NCBI RefSeq assembly: GCF_014644295.1
Contig: NZ_BMKK01000001.1
Coordinates: 496,001-560,000 of the forward strand
Length of the DNA stretch: 64,000 bases
Source: Emticicia aquatilis
GTDB taxonomy: Bacteria; Bacteroidota; Bacteroidia; Cytophagales; Spirosomataceae
Direction: 5' to 3'
In this document: positions 1 through 9,617 of the stretch, piece by piece
Position numbering within the stretch: position 1 is the stretch's first letter
Layout of the letters: each line of letters starts with the position of its first letter
Program-made: the position numbers and the translations under genes
The notes under the pieces: generated by a model
Seen by the model: only the letters and a program-made list of their open reading frames with translations
What the model was told of the DNA's origin: nothing
The model's database searches: none

Positions 1-2100
1 GTTGGACAAGGTTTTCCGACTAACCTTGAATGGCAGAAATGCTATGGTTGGAACGATTACTATGGAGATGAAGGCACAAAGATAATTCCCACTCAAGATG
101 GAAATTACATTACCATAGGTAAGAAAAGTTTAAATGGATTTGAAATTGTCTGGATAGCAAAAATGGGTTATTTGGGCAATATGATATGGGAAACAACTGT
201 ATCAGATAATAATGCCTACATTGGTTGTAGGGCTCAAGATGTTATTCAAAATCCTGATGGTAGCTATATTTTAGTAGCTCGCATCAATAGTTATTCAAAT
301 CTTCGCTTTAATAACTCAAATTCACTCACGATTTCTCCAATACAAAATAAAGGTAATGCCGATATTTTAGTAGCTAAACTTGATGGTGATGGCAAAATGA
401 CTTGGTTTAAAACCTTTGGTGGTGATGGCGAAGATGTTCCAGTAAAAATATTACCTACCAACGATGGGAATCTGATGTTACTCACTTACACGGGTTCTTC
501 AAATGGAGATATAGCTAATTCCGATAAAAATACGTCTGGCTTTAATCAAGACTTATGGCTTGCTAAATTAGACCAAAACGGTTCTTTACTATCAAAAAAA
601 TGTATTGGTGGTAGTGGAGACGAAGTGGGTTTTGATATGAAAAAGACCTCAGATGGTAGCTTTATTCTTGTTGGTTCTTCGACTTCAAACGACAGCAATT
701 TTGGTCCAAATAAGGGAGGAAAAGATATTTTAGCAGTAAGAATTGATGAATCTATTAATGTTGTTTGGAAAAAAACTTTTGGTGGAAATCAAAGAGACGA
801 AGCACGTAAAGTATTGGCACAACCTAACGGAGACATTATTATTGGCTTGACTTCTAACTCTGCGGATAATGATTTTCAATTTACTTCGTCAGACATTTTT
901 CCTAATAATTTTGAAGAAAACATCTGGTTAATGAAACTCAATTCAAATGGTGATGTACAAAACAAAAAAATGTTTGGGGGAGCTGGCCGTGACATTATCA
1001 ATGAGTTAATTGCCACTCGTGATGGAAATTTTGCGATTGCGGGTTCAACAAGGTCAAATAATGGAGACATTCGTGACCGAAATAGGATTCCTTCAAATAA
1101 CAATGGGCAATACGATGTACTACTCATGAAAGTAAGCAATAACTTTGATTTTATTTGGTCAAAAACACTCGGTGGCTCATCAGACGATGAAGGTAACGGA
1201 ATCGTTGAAACCAATGAAGGAACTTTTATCAGTATCGGTACAACTCAATCATTTGATGGAGATGTTTCGGGAAATCATTACAGTTCTCAGAATAGTAAAG
1301 ATATTTGGCTAACAAAAATCAATTATAAATGTGATGCTGATATTGTAACTTCGGTTGATTTAGTAGCAGTTAATTCAGAAGTGGTTGCCTCGCAAAGTAT
1401 TACGACATCAGATAAAGTAAGTAAAAACTCTTCAATACATTATGGAGCGAGTAAAAATGTTGACCTGACCGATGGTTTTGATAGCGAATTTGGAACAACT
1501 ATTGATTTCAATTTAGCAGGCTGTAATGCCGTTAACGGAATTAACCCCAACCCTATCCAAATAAAGGTAAATAACGAATGTCGTGAGGGAGGAATGAAAT
1601 TTGAATTTATGCCATTTACGCCAAGTACTGATTTAGGTCAATACAAAATTTCAGTTCAGAATCTCGACCCTAAAATTGAATTTAGCTTCAATGGTAATAC
1701 CCTCATTACGAAAAATAACCTACCTAATAATGGCAATGCTTATTTTGTGGTGAAAGTTTCTAAAGAAGGTTATGAGGATTTTGAATATCAGAGTTATACC
1801 AGTACTTGTGAGCATGATAATGCTCCAATTGACTGCCCAGAAAATGACCGAGATGTAATTCTTGATAAAGAGTATTATAGTGTAGGTGAGACTTTTACTG
1901 CCTCATGGACAGGCACTTTACTACCAGCACAAGAATTATCTTGGTATAACGAAAACGTAGAAACTATTTCAAAAACAGCGACAACTTTTACGGGTAGAAT
2001 CACAGCATTCCCAGCACATGTTCAAGCACAGCCAGGTATTTTCCCAACTTCTCGTCCATGCCACGGCTCTACGAGAGTTGAGTTTAGAGCAAGAAAATAA
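1..2100 (+). CDS. Secreted repeat protein with beta-propeller-like repeats and coat-hanger domain (5' end outside window)
   Basis: The reading frame is open from base 1 and ends in TAA at 2098-2100, so the start and any signal peptide lie to the left; the first in-window ATG at 163 is internal. About six repeats of the form W-K-x-hGGs-x-xDE...D-G-x-hhhhG-x-t occur (for example near 410, 605, 775, 970 and 1165), the pattern of Bacteroidota surface beta-propeller-like proteins. From about 1350 follows a segment of the type seen in 3-coathanger stack domains (SIHYGASKNVDLTDGF...AGC), then an Ig-like stretch. The same coat-hanger type occurs in the GEVED protein at 48717-49439. Function is unknown; a cell-surface or secreted role is inferred. 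No convincing type IX sorting domain is seen at the C-terminus. Confidence 0.75.
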   Translation, partial: VGQGFPTNLEWQKCYGWNDYYGDEGTKIIPTQDGNYITIGKKSLNGFEIVWIAKMGYLGNMIWETTVSDNNAYIGCRAQDVIQNPDGSYILVARINSYSNLRFNNSNSLTISPIQNKGNADILVAKLDGDGKMTWFKTFGGDGEDVPVKILPTNDGNLMLLTYTGSSNGDIANSDKNTSGFNQDLWLAKLDQNGSLLSKKCIGGSGDEVGFDMKKTSDGSFILVGSSTSNDSNFGPNKGGKDILAVRIDESINVVWKKTFGGNQRDEARKVLAQPNGDIIIGLTSNSADNDFQFTSSDIFPNNFEENIWLMKLNSNGDVQNKKMFGGAGRDIINELIATRDGNFAIAGSTRSNNGDIRDRNRIPSNNNGQYDVLLMKVSNNFDFIWSKTLGGSSDDEGNGIVETNEGTFISIGTTQSFDGDVSGNHYSSQNSKDIWLTKINYKCDADIVTSVDLVAVNSEVVASQSITTSDKVSKNSSIHYGASKNVDLTDGFDSEFGTTIDFNLAGCNAVNGINPNPIQIKVNNECREGGMKFEFMPFTPSTDLGQYKISVQNLDPKIEFSFNGNTLITKNNLPNNGNAYFVVKVSKEGYEDFEYQSYTSTCEHDNAPIDCPENDRDVILDKEYYSVGETFTASWTGTLLPAQELSWYNENVETISKTATTFTGRITAFPAHVQAQPGIFPTSRPCHGSTRVEFRARK

Positions 2101-2115
2101 GATTATTTTTTCATA

Positions 2116-2150
2116 AAGAAGCCCCAAAAGTTTAGATTTTTGGGGCTTTT
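2116..2150. terminator. Bidirectional terminator between convergent genes
   Basis: A 9-bp perfect stem GCCCCAAAA (2121-2129) / TTTTGGGGC (2138-2146) with an 8-nt loop is followed by T-rich sequence to the right. It lies between the stop of the repeat protein (2100) and the stop of the macroglobulin gene (2158), so it can serve both. Confidence 0.85.
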
Positions 2151-2157
2151 CCGTTTT

Positions 2158-5100
2158 TTACTCCACTATCACATTCCCACCACCGCTATAACTGCGGTAA
2201 TCGCCATTATACATGGCATCGGCTGAAACTGGGCCGAGAATAAATTTACCACGAGAAACAACTCTTACTAAATAATAGAATGTCTTTTCGGTGGCATCGG
2301 CTGTGGTGTAGAAATTGATTCTATCATCACGAATATCGAAATGTTGCGGTGTTGAGGCATTTTTAATCCAAGTCATGTTACGGTCTTCGTTCAGACGTGG
2401 ATTTTCAATTTCAAATGCCGCTGGTAGCATATCGGTTACAACTACATTCTCAACTGGCGTGCCAAGTGTGCTGCTTACGCTTACTTTTACAACAACTAAC
2501 TGATTTTGTTTTAAGCTTCCAGAAATCGGCTCGCCATTTCGGTTCAAGAATTGACGGCGAACTTTCAAGAAATTGTCTTCTTCGGTGTAGCTTCCTGTGG
2601 CACTTAACCCTTCTTGTTGCGAGAAATAATACAAGCCACCTTTCCCTTTGGTCGAGATATTGACCAATTTTCCTGCAATGCCTTTTTCGATGTTTAAATC
2701 TGTTCCTGCGAAATTTACCAATATTTTATTATCAACTGATAATGAAGCTGTTACACTCGATTCGCCCGTACGTTTGGCAATTTTACCCAAGGCCAAGAAG
2801 CTAAACACTGATTCTTGCGTAGAAAGATAAGGCGTTGATTTGATGGCTTGCGAAAGTATGCGTGCCAATTTCGGTACTTGTAGATTTTCGGGCTCAGATT
2901 CTACCAAACTATTCAACGAAATAGCCAAATTTCTGATTGGCGATGCAAAACTTCCGCCTGTCTGTTTTTGGGTGTTTTCTATCACATAATCTTTCGGTAA
3001 AAGCTGTTTGAAGCTACCTTCATCACCGATTTGGGCAAAACTTGCACCGAGCATATATCGCTCATCGGTTGTCAGTAAAGTTTGATTTGCCTTGTAATAA
3101 TTCATCACTGGCTGATTGGCTTTTCCTGCCATTGCAAGTGTATAAAGCGAGTAAATCATTTCGTGGCGGGCAATCGTGCGAGTTGTCCAAGTGCCAGTTT
3201 CGTTATAAATATAGTCGGTTTCGGTCAAATCTTGCATCGACGTTTTGGTAGTCAGATAATCCAACATTTTGCTCCATACTCCTTCATTCACTTCATAATC
3301 AGCCTTTTTAGCTTCCAATAAGAAATGGGCCGCAAAGGCCGTTCCCCACCAACTTTCGCTATCGCCACCTTGCCAGTAACTCACTGCTCCATTGGCCAGT
3401 TGCATACTTTCTACTTTACGAATAGCAGCTTGCACATTAAATTGTGGATTCCAGTCATTTTCGCCCGAAACTCTGAGCGAGCGAGAATTTTTAGCAATTG
3501 TTTTCGTGAAATCGGCAAAATATAATTGCGGGAAAGCCTTAGAAACCGTCTGCTCAATACAACCGTGCGGATAACCCAACAGATAATCTAATTGCTTGGC
3601 AAACTGCACCATCGGCAAGCGACTCACCAACAAACTTGCTTGTGCCGTGCCTGCCATATAATCGTTTCCGAGATTTACTGATTCGGTTTTTCCTGCCAAA
3701 ACTACGCCCGACATTGAAGTTTTAAGCAACGATGTTGACGGTCGGATTGTCAAATCAACTTTTTCAGAAAACTTCTCTTTAAAGCCATTTACAACCACGG
3801 CAATACTTCCAGTTCCGATAGCAGCAGGTGCTTTTACGCTGAAGTTTGTTCGTACTTCTTTGCCCGCAGGAACTGTAATCGACTGATTATTAGTGCCTTG
3901 CAGAGCCAGCCCACCAGTAAGATTGACCGAAACTTGAGCAGTTGTAGCATTTTTAGTGGTATTTGTAACCGTAACTGGAATTATAACCTCATCATTCGGA
4001 CTCAAGAATCTCGGAGCTCCCGTGCTGATAACGATTGGGTCTTTTACTTTCATGTTGGCATTGGCCGAACCAAAAGCCTCATCTTTGTACGCAACCGCCA
4101 TGATACGTAAATCGCCCGAAAACTGTGGAATCTCAAATTCAAATTCGGCTTCACCACCCATGCCTGTTTTCAAGATTCCTGACCAAACTGCCACCAACTT
4201 CGTGCGTCCATTGCTTAATGGATTTACTCGTTTTTCGAGATTATACCCATCACCACCCGTGCTACTGCTTGCCAACGATAACTCAGGGAAAAGGAATTGA
4301 TATAAATCGTGGCTGCTTACTTCCAAAGCCTGTTTTTGGTAAAAATAATTGTAAATATCAGGCGTTTTGAAGTTTTTGATTTGCAAAATACCTTCATCAA
4401 CCACCGAAATCGTGAGTTCGGTATTAGCTTTTGTTTTTATCGTGACTTTTTGCTTGCGTTTCGAGCGAGATTCTTTCACCGCAACAATTTCAACTGGTAA
4501 TTGATTGGCTGTTTTTTCAACTTTCATCGGTGCAAAACCATGAGCCACCGTGAGTGGCATGTCTGTTCCTTTCATTGGGCGAATGAGCGTTGCCGTTACA
4601 TAGACGTTTGGCAACATTTCTTCCGTAATTTTGATGTCAATTTCTGCCGATTTTTTATCTGTTTCTACGTAAAAATGCTCTAAAACTGTCCCTTTTTCAA
4701 CGGTTACGAGCATTTTTCCTGCAAATGGTGTTTTCATCAGGACCTTTGCTTTATCGCCCACTTCGTATTTCTCTTTGTCGAATTCCATCAAGACTTGTCC
4801 TTCGTTGCTCACTTCAAATGAACTACTCGATGTATTTCCGTAGCCATACGCATAAAAACCTTGTGAAGCATAGCTTTTTGCACCCGCTTGGGCAATACGA
4901 ATTTCGTACTCGCCCGAAACTTGTGGAATGAATTTTATCGAAGATTTTCCTGCGGCAAAACTTACTTCTTTGGTCTGCACCAGTTTTTCTTGTCGCTTAG
5001 AGTTATAGCGAATCACGCCATCGGTTTTCTCGACAACGGTCTGATATTCAATACGATAGACCGAAACCTCAGCTTTTGCCGATTTAGGTTTTCCATCGGT

Positions 5101-7608
5101 CGAAACCGCAGCAAGCGGAATAGTCATCGGCACGTGCGTACCCACATAATAATCTGGCAAAGCAATGCCATAAAAAGTATTTTGTGTGAACACATCAAAA
5201 CTTTTTACTCGATTGAGCGGGCGGCCAGTCTCATCAAAAACCGTTACGAAAACTTTGCCTTCCAAAACGCCCATATCTTGGTAAGTTTCGGCGATTTGAA
5301 AAGCTTGTTTGGCCAAACCATTTTCATCGGTTGAGCCTTGACGAACATCATGCTCGAACTTTGTATCATTCTGAATATCAAACGAATACTGCTCAAAACC
5401 TTTGGCATTAAATGCTTTGCGTTTGAGGCTAAAATCCATTTCATAGTTTCGGTTGGATGCTGGCGGGCCGAATAAATTGGTGGCAGTGGCCAACATCTGC
5501 ACAGTTTCGCCAGTTTTGTAGCTATCTTTTGCCGTCACATCAACTTTGATTCTATCGGGCATAAATTCTTCAACGCTCACCGCTTTTGAGGTAAGCAAAA
5601 CATCGTTTCCGTTCAGAATCTCTATAGTGTAGGTACCCGTAACGGCCGCACGGTCAAGCGGAATCGAAGTTTCTACGGCACCTTGTGCATTGGTGTTTTT
5701 CAAGAAAGATTTAAACTCACGACCGTTGGGTAAAATGAGTCTGATTTTCAAAGGAATTTCGCTGGCAGAAGCCCATTTGGTATCACGCACAACAGTATTA
5801 AAATGAATTTCTTCCCCAGGTCGATAAATATCACGGTCGCCATAAACAAAAGCATCTAATCCTGTGGCATTAGCTCGCTTACCTTCTACCTCGAAACGTG
5901 AAGTTTCAACCTGCGTATCTTCGAGCAACATATAATTAAAATCGTCTTCGGTGCGAGCCGTAATCATGGCTAACTTGAAGTTCGGAGCCTTTTCTTTGAG
6001 TTTTTCAAATACAATAACACCTTTACTATCAGTCTTTTGCGTTTCCATGATTTGATTATTAGTCGAAATCAATTTTATCTCGACATCGCCCATTGGCTCG
6101 GCATCGATGATTGAATTGACAAACACCATTAGTTGGTCGCCGTCAGCCGATTTCTTGGCGATAATGCCTAAATCAGATACCGAAACAAGTTTGGTGGCAT
6201 TCTGATAGTATTCATCATTTGAATTAAGATTGACCAAATAAACCCCACGCAATTTATCCTGCTCGGGCATTGGCATATTCAGGACCGAAACTCCGTGGAC
6301 TTTCGATAAATTGCCAGTTTCGATGGTGCGGTCAACAATTACATCGCTATAAATTCCTTGGTCGTCAGTACCATAGTTAAAGCCATTTACTCGGCTTTCT
6401 TCGCCATCATAATCGTAGTTTTCGTAGCGGTTATTTCGCACGTATGAGAGCAAATTATTCTCATAAATCTTCACGATTTTGAGTTTTACTTTAGGGATAT
6501 TCGTTATACGAATGCCCACATTTCGACTACCTTTTGATGATAAATACAAACCTTTTTTGCTCGTAAATTCGATACTTGCGGGCATTTCTCCAAAAAACAA
6601 ATCTTTGGTTACTTCTCCATCAAGTTTTGCTCCGAGTGTACCACGAAGATTGTCTTTTATGGTCAGAGTATAAGCCTCCGAAGCACTAAAAAAGCCTTTG
6701 ATGATAAAACCGTTTTCGGTCAATTCGGTTTGGGTTTCAACAGCTGGCTCGATTTTGAAAGCATCTTTCAGGTTATCGCCCGAAATTTGTTGAGTAGTGA
6801 TGACCTTCACAAAACCTTGGTTTTTCTCGAAACCGGTTTCTATATCAACCACTTTTACTACGTAAGGCGAAGGTAAAACTCCTTCGAGTTCAACTTTTTC
6901 TTGCGTAGAACCTGCACTTCCTGCAATTTTTACACCTTTTTCGATGATTGTTTTGAGCGAACTTTCATCTTTTAGTGAAGGAGCATTATCAAGGGCCAGT
7001 ACCAATTTTGGGTCGTTGGGTGTGCTGTTTAAGGTAAATTTAGCATCAGCATCTTCGAGTTGCACTTTTAGTAAATTCGCAACATCGGTTTCTTGTATTG
7101 GGTAATTAAAATCAACTTTTACTTTTGCAACAGGCTTATTGTCAGCACCTTTCATCCAGTAAGTTTCGAGTTTTTCGGGCTTTAAGTGGGGCGTGTGAAA
7201 CTCGAAAGATTCATTATCTAAACCATAATTTTTAGTGGTCGATTTGCTCAAAAGGTTTTTAGTAAGTACAGCTCTATAATTGGTTGCCCCTTTGAAACCA
7301 TTCGATGGAGAAAACACCAATTCGTTTTTGGCCGACCACTTAAAAACCCCCTCAACTTTCGGTTCGATTCTTACGTATTCAACGGCTTGCCAAGTTTCCA
7401 AGTCGGAATCAGAAACCAAGTCTTTGTTGAAAGTAAAAACTAAGTTTTGAGCCAATTGAATTTCATCTTCAAAGTTTCGAGCGGCTACACTTACTTCGTT
7501 GAGTTTTGAACAGCCAGTAAAGAGATATGAAATTTGAGTGATGAGATATGAGAAAAAAACAATACGCAAAAAGCCGTTTGCTTTTGTGCGAGAAAAAAGA
7601 GGATTCAT
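2158..7608 (-). CDS. Bacterial alpha-2-macroglobulin family lipoprotein
   Basis: At 1816 residues it has the usual size of bacterial alpha-2-macroglobulins, large envelope proteins thought to trap proteases. The N-terminus has a hydrophobic stretch ending in LFTGC, a lipobox, so it should be lipid-anchored. Many MG/Ig-like beta domains are followed by the thioester motif CIEQ at residues 1350-1353 in the context YPHGCIEQ, the bacterial equivalent of GCGEQ. The alpha-helical thioester domain and a C-terminal receptor-like beta domain follow. In many bacteria such a gene is paired with a penicillin-binding protein 1C gene; none is next to it here, since the downstream neighbour is convergent. 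The start is the ATG complement at 7606-7608, which directly precedes the signal sequence. Confidence 0.9.
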   Translation of the reverse strand: MNPLFSRTKANGFLRIVFFSYLITQISYLFTGCSKLNEVSVAARNFEDEIQLAQNLVFTFNKDLVSDSDLETWQAVEYVRIEPKVEGVFKWSAKNELVFSPSNGFKGATNYRAVLTKNLLSKSTTKNYGLDNESFEFHTPHLKPEKLETYWMKGADNKPVAKVKVDFNYPIQETDVANLLKVQLEDADAKFTLNSTPNDPKLVLALDNAPSLKDESSLKTIIEKGVKIAGSAGSTQEKVELEGVLPSPYVVKVVDIETGFEKNQGFVKVITTQQISGDNLKDAFKIEPAVETQTELTENGFIIKGFFSASEAYTLTIKDNLRGTLGAKLDGEVTKDLFFGEMPASIEFTSKKGLYLSSKGSRNVGIRITNIPKVKLKIVKIYENNLLSYVRNNRYENYDYDGEESRVNGFNYGTDDQGIYSDVIVDRTIETGNLSKVHGVSVLNMPMPEQDKLRGVYLVNLNSNDEYYQNATKLVSVSDLGIIAKKSADGDQLMVFVNSIIDAEPMGDVEIKLISTNNQIMETQKTDSKGVIVFEKLKEKAPNFKLAMITARTEDDFNYMLLEDTQVETSRFEVEGKRANATGLDAFVYGDRDIYRPGEEIHFNTVVRDTKWASASEIPLKIRLILPNGREFKSFLKNTNAQGAVETSIPLDRAAVTGTYTIEILNGNDVLLTSKAVSVEEFMPDRIKVDVTAKDSYKTGETVQMLATATNLFGPPASNRNYEMDFSLKRKAFNAKGFEQYSFDIQNDTKFEHDVRQGSTDENGLAKQAFQIAETYQDMGVLEGKVFVTVFDETGRPLNRVKSFDVFTQNTFYGIALPDYYVGTHVPMTIPLAAVSTDGKPKSAKAEVSVYRIEYQTVVEKTDGVIRYNSKRQEKLVQTKEVSFAAGKSSIKFIPQVSGEYEIRIAQAGAKSYASQGFYAYGYGNTSSSSFEVSNEGQVLMEFDKEKYEVGDKAKVLMKTPFAGKMLVTVEKGTVLEHFYVETDKKSAEIDIKITEEMLPNVYVTATLIRPMKGTDMPLTVAHGFAPMKVEKTANQLPVEIVAVKESRSKRKQKVTIKTKANTELTISVVDEGILQIKNFKTPDIYNYFYQKQALEVSSHDLYQFLFPELSLASSSTGGDGYNLEKRVNPLSNGRTKLVAVWSGILKTGMGGEAEFEFEIPQFSGDLRIMAVAYKDEAFGSANANMKVKDPIVISTGAPRFLSPNDEVIIPVTVTNTTKNATTAQVSVNLTGGLALQGTNNQSITVPAGKEVRTNFSVKAPAAIGTGSIAVVVNGFKEKFSEKVDLTIRPSTSLLKTSMSGVVLAGKTESVNLGNDYMAGTAQASLLVSRLPMVQFAKQLDYLLGYPHGCIEQTVSKAFPQLYFADFTKTIAKNSRSLRVSGENDWNPQFNVQAAIRKVESMQLANGAVSYWQGGDSESWWGTAFAAHFLLEAKKADYEVNEGVWSKMLDYLTTKTSMQDLTETDYIYNETGTWTTRTIARHEMIYSLYTLAMAGKANQPVMNYYKANQTLLTTDERYMLGASFAQIGDEGSFKQLLPKDYVIENTQKQTGGSFASPIRNLAISLNSLVESEPENLQVPKLARILSQAIKSTPYLSTQESVFSFLALGKIAKRTGESSVTASLSVDNKILVNFAGTDLNIEKGIAGKLVNISTKGKGGLYYFSQQEGLSATGSYTEEDNFLKVRRQFLNRNGEPISGSLKQNQLVVVKVSVSSTLGTPVENVVVTDMLPAAFEIENPRLNEDRNMTWIKNASTPQHFDIRDDRINFYTTADATEKTFYYLVRVVSRGKFILGPVSADAMYNGDYRSYSGGGNVIVE

Positions 7609-8056
7609 GGGCGATTTGGAGATTGAAATAGGTTTCGAGGGTATTAACGTGGGAAGTTCGTGAAATTGTAGCGGAATATCAAAAATATTTTTGATTAAAG
7701 TCGGAATAATTGACGCAGAAAAATTCTAAAAAACCTTTTAATTATACAGTAATGTGGGCTTTTCTAAAAAAATATTAAAATTATCATACGCATTAATGAC
7801 AAAAGACTTTGCACTTCAAATCCTTTTTACTTAGCTTTGCGAACAGCCTTTAAGAATTAATACCAATTTTTTCTTGAGGTGTGCTTTCACTAATTCCCTT
7901 CATAAATTAGACTTTGCTGGTCTTATAAAGTTAATCATTCGTAACCCTTAGAAGATTAAAAGGTAGGATTTAAAAATTCATATCGTGCTATTGGTATGTC
8001 CAATATTGATTCGATATGAAACTATGTACTTATATAACTTAACTCTAAAAAACACC
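7609..8056. other. Intergenic region between divergent genes
   Basis: This 448-bp AT-rich spacer between the macroglobulin gene (-) and the TPR/ASKHA gene (+) holds one good forward promoter (7808-7839). A minus-strand CAAAAATA (7680-7687), a TAnnTTTG box on that strand, is a weak candidate for the macroglobulin promoter because no -33 element is visible. No additional gene is apparent. Confidence 0.5.
7808..7839 (+). promoter_or_regulatory. Bacteroidota-type promoter for the TPR/ASKHA gene
   Basis: TTTG (7808-7811), 20 nt, then TAGCTTTG (7832-7839) matches the Bacteroidota sigma consensus TTTG-N19-21-TAnnTTTG. It would give a leader of roughly 210 nt before the ATG at 8057. Confidence 0.6.
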
Positions 8057-9472
8057 ATGAAGAAAATTTTTCTTGCCCTTGCTATGATGTGCTGTTTTGC
8101 CAGCAATTCATTTTCACAGGACTTAGATGAGGCACTACGCTACATTAAAGTTGGAAATACTTACCGTGAAGTAGATGAATATAACCTTTCGGAGTATTAT
8201 CTCACAAAAGCTATCAACTTAATTACAACCAAATTTCCAACTCAAAAATATTGGGAAGCTGCTGCTTATGAAAATTTAGGTTTACTCTACCGTGACCACG
8301 AAGAACAAGCTGAAGCACAAAAATACTTCACGAAAGCATTGGATATTTACCAAAAAGCCAACTACGTGGCCAGTGTGAAAGCGGTTCAGAAATTGATGTC
8401 GAGTGCCGACAACAAAGAAGAATATTATGCAGGTATCGACGTAGGTGCAACTGGTATAAAATTGAGCGTTTTGGGAGCTAAACTTAACCCTAAAACAAAA
8501 AAATTGGAGTTTAAGGTGACTAAGAAATTTAAGAACGCCAATATTAATATGGGTGTAAAAAATATGAGTGCCTATAAAGAAGGTGCTAAAGCTATCAAGA
8601 GTTTTGTGATTGACTCTTTAGTAAGTTTTGGAATTCCTTCTGACCGTGTGATTATTGCAATCAGTAGCGGTTTAGTAGGTAGAATTCAGGCCGATACTAC
8701 GGTTTTGAAAGACGAAATACAAGCTGCTCTCGGAAATCCTAACCAGAAAATAGAAGTGGTTGATTATATCCGTGAAGCAGAAATGACCATTCGTGGAGCA
8801 ATTCCTCAGTCGCTTTGGTACACTTCAACGGTAATTGACATTGGTAGTGGAAACACAAAAGGTGGCTATTATGTAAGAGGTGCAAAGCCTGGTGATTCGC
8901 CAAAAATGCTCGGTATCGAATTCCCAGGTACTAAAACTTATGCGTCGTCTATCGAAAAGAAATATGACCCTAAGAATTTGCAGGAATATGTAACAGCTAT
9001 TGATGCAGAAACGAAAGACCTTACTCTACAAATCAGACGTGAGTTTGACGAACGTCGCCCAGAAATGAAACGCCGTAAGAGAGTTTACTTGTTTGGTGGA
9101 GCAAGTTATGTTGCAAATATGTTGATGTCGCCTGATAGTGCTAAAGAAACAGTAATTAGCATGAATCGTTTTGTGATAAACAATTTCAAAACTAAGTCGG
9201 TAACTGATATTACAGCACTCAGAAATCCAGATTTAACTCGTATCAAAGATGAGGCTGTAAGAAGCTACGCCGAAGCCAGAATTCAAGAAATCAACAATAA
9301 TATTTTCCCCCGTGATGAAGATATTATTTCGGCAGCTCACTTAGTTTATTCGTTTGCCAATGAAGTTACAAGAGGTCTTGGAGTAAAAGAAATAGTGTTT
9401 GTCAATGGAACCGACACCGCTTGGATTACGGGTCTGATACGGGCCAGCATTGAGCAGCAATACGGAAAGTAA
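8057..9472 (+). CDS. Exported TPR plus actin-like ATPase (ASKHA) fold protein
   Basis: I chose the ATG at 8057 (471 aa) because it opens a clear Sec signal peptide ending FSQ (residues 1-21). An upstream in-frame ATG at 7985 would bury this signal behind 24 residues. Residues about 25-115 look like two to three TPR-type helical hairpins (YYLTKAI, YENLGLLYRD, KYFTKALDIYQK). From residue 126 an ASKHA-type fold begins: phosphate-1-like GIDVGATGIKLSV (126-138), a second phosphate-binding motif DIGSGNTKGG (261-270), and a later YLFGGASY motif. It resembles Ppx/GppA or hexokinase-type nucleotide-binding proteins, yet it is predicted to be outside the cytoplasm. I cannot name a function. It stands alone, with its own promoter and terminator. 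Confidence 0.75.
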   Translation: MKKIFLALAMMCCFASNSFSQDLDEALRYIKVGNTYREVDEYNLSEYYLTKAINLITTKFPTQKYWEAAAYENLGLLYRDHEEQAEAQKYFTKALDIYQKANYVASVKAVQKLMSSADNKEEYYAGIDVGATGIKLSVLGAKLNPKTKKLEFKVTKKFKNANINMGVKNMSAYKEGAKAIKSFVIDSLVSFGIPSDRVIIAISSGLVGRIQADTTVLKDEIQAALGNPNQKIEVVDYIREAEMTIRGAIPQSLWYTSTVIDIGSGNTKGGYYVRGAKPGDSPKMLGIEFPGTKTYASSIEKKYDPKNLQEYVTAIDAETKDLTLQIRREFDERRPEMKRRKRVYLFGGASYVANMLMSPDSAKETVISMNRFVINNFKTKSVTDITALRNPDLTRIKDEAVRSYAEARIQEINNNIFPRDEDIISAAHLVYSFANEVTRGLGVKEIVFVNGTDTAWITGLIRASIEQQYGK

Positions 9473-9502
9473 TTATTTACACTTACCACTATAAAGTTTA
9501 TA

Positions 9503-9536
9503 AACACGAGAGAAGAAATTCTTTCGTGTTTTTTTA
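9503..9536 (+). terminator. Rho-independent terminator after the TPR/ASKHA gene
   Basis: AACACGA (9503-9509) pairs with TCGTGTT (9524-9530) and is followed by a run of T. It lies 30 nt after the stop codon and upstream of the convergent aldolase gene. Confidence 0.75.
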
Positions 9537-9617
9537 TACCTTCTCAATGGCAAGCCAACAAAAAGGCCAAGTTGTTTGGATTCAACTCGACCTTCTTTAT
9601 TATTTTCTTTGATTATT

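Noticed and set aside
4888-5334. 148-codon plus-strand frame inside the macroglobulin gene
   Set aside because: Antisense shadow of a long, well-supported coding region.
7985-8056. N-terminal extension of the TPR/ASKHA protein from the ATG at 7985
   Set aside because: It would bury a clear signal peptide that begins at the ATG at 8057.
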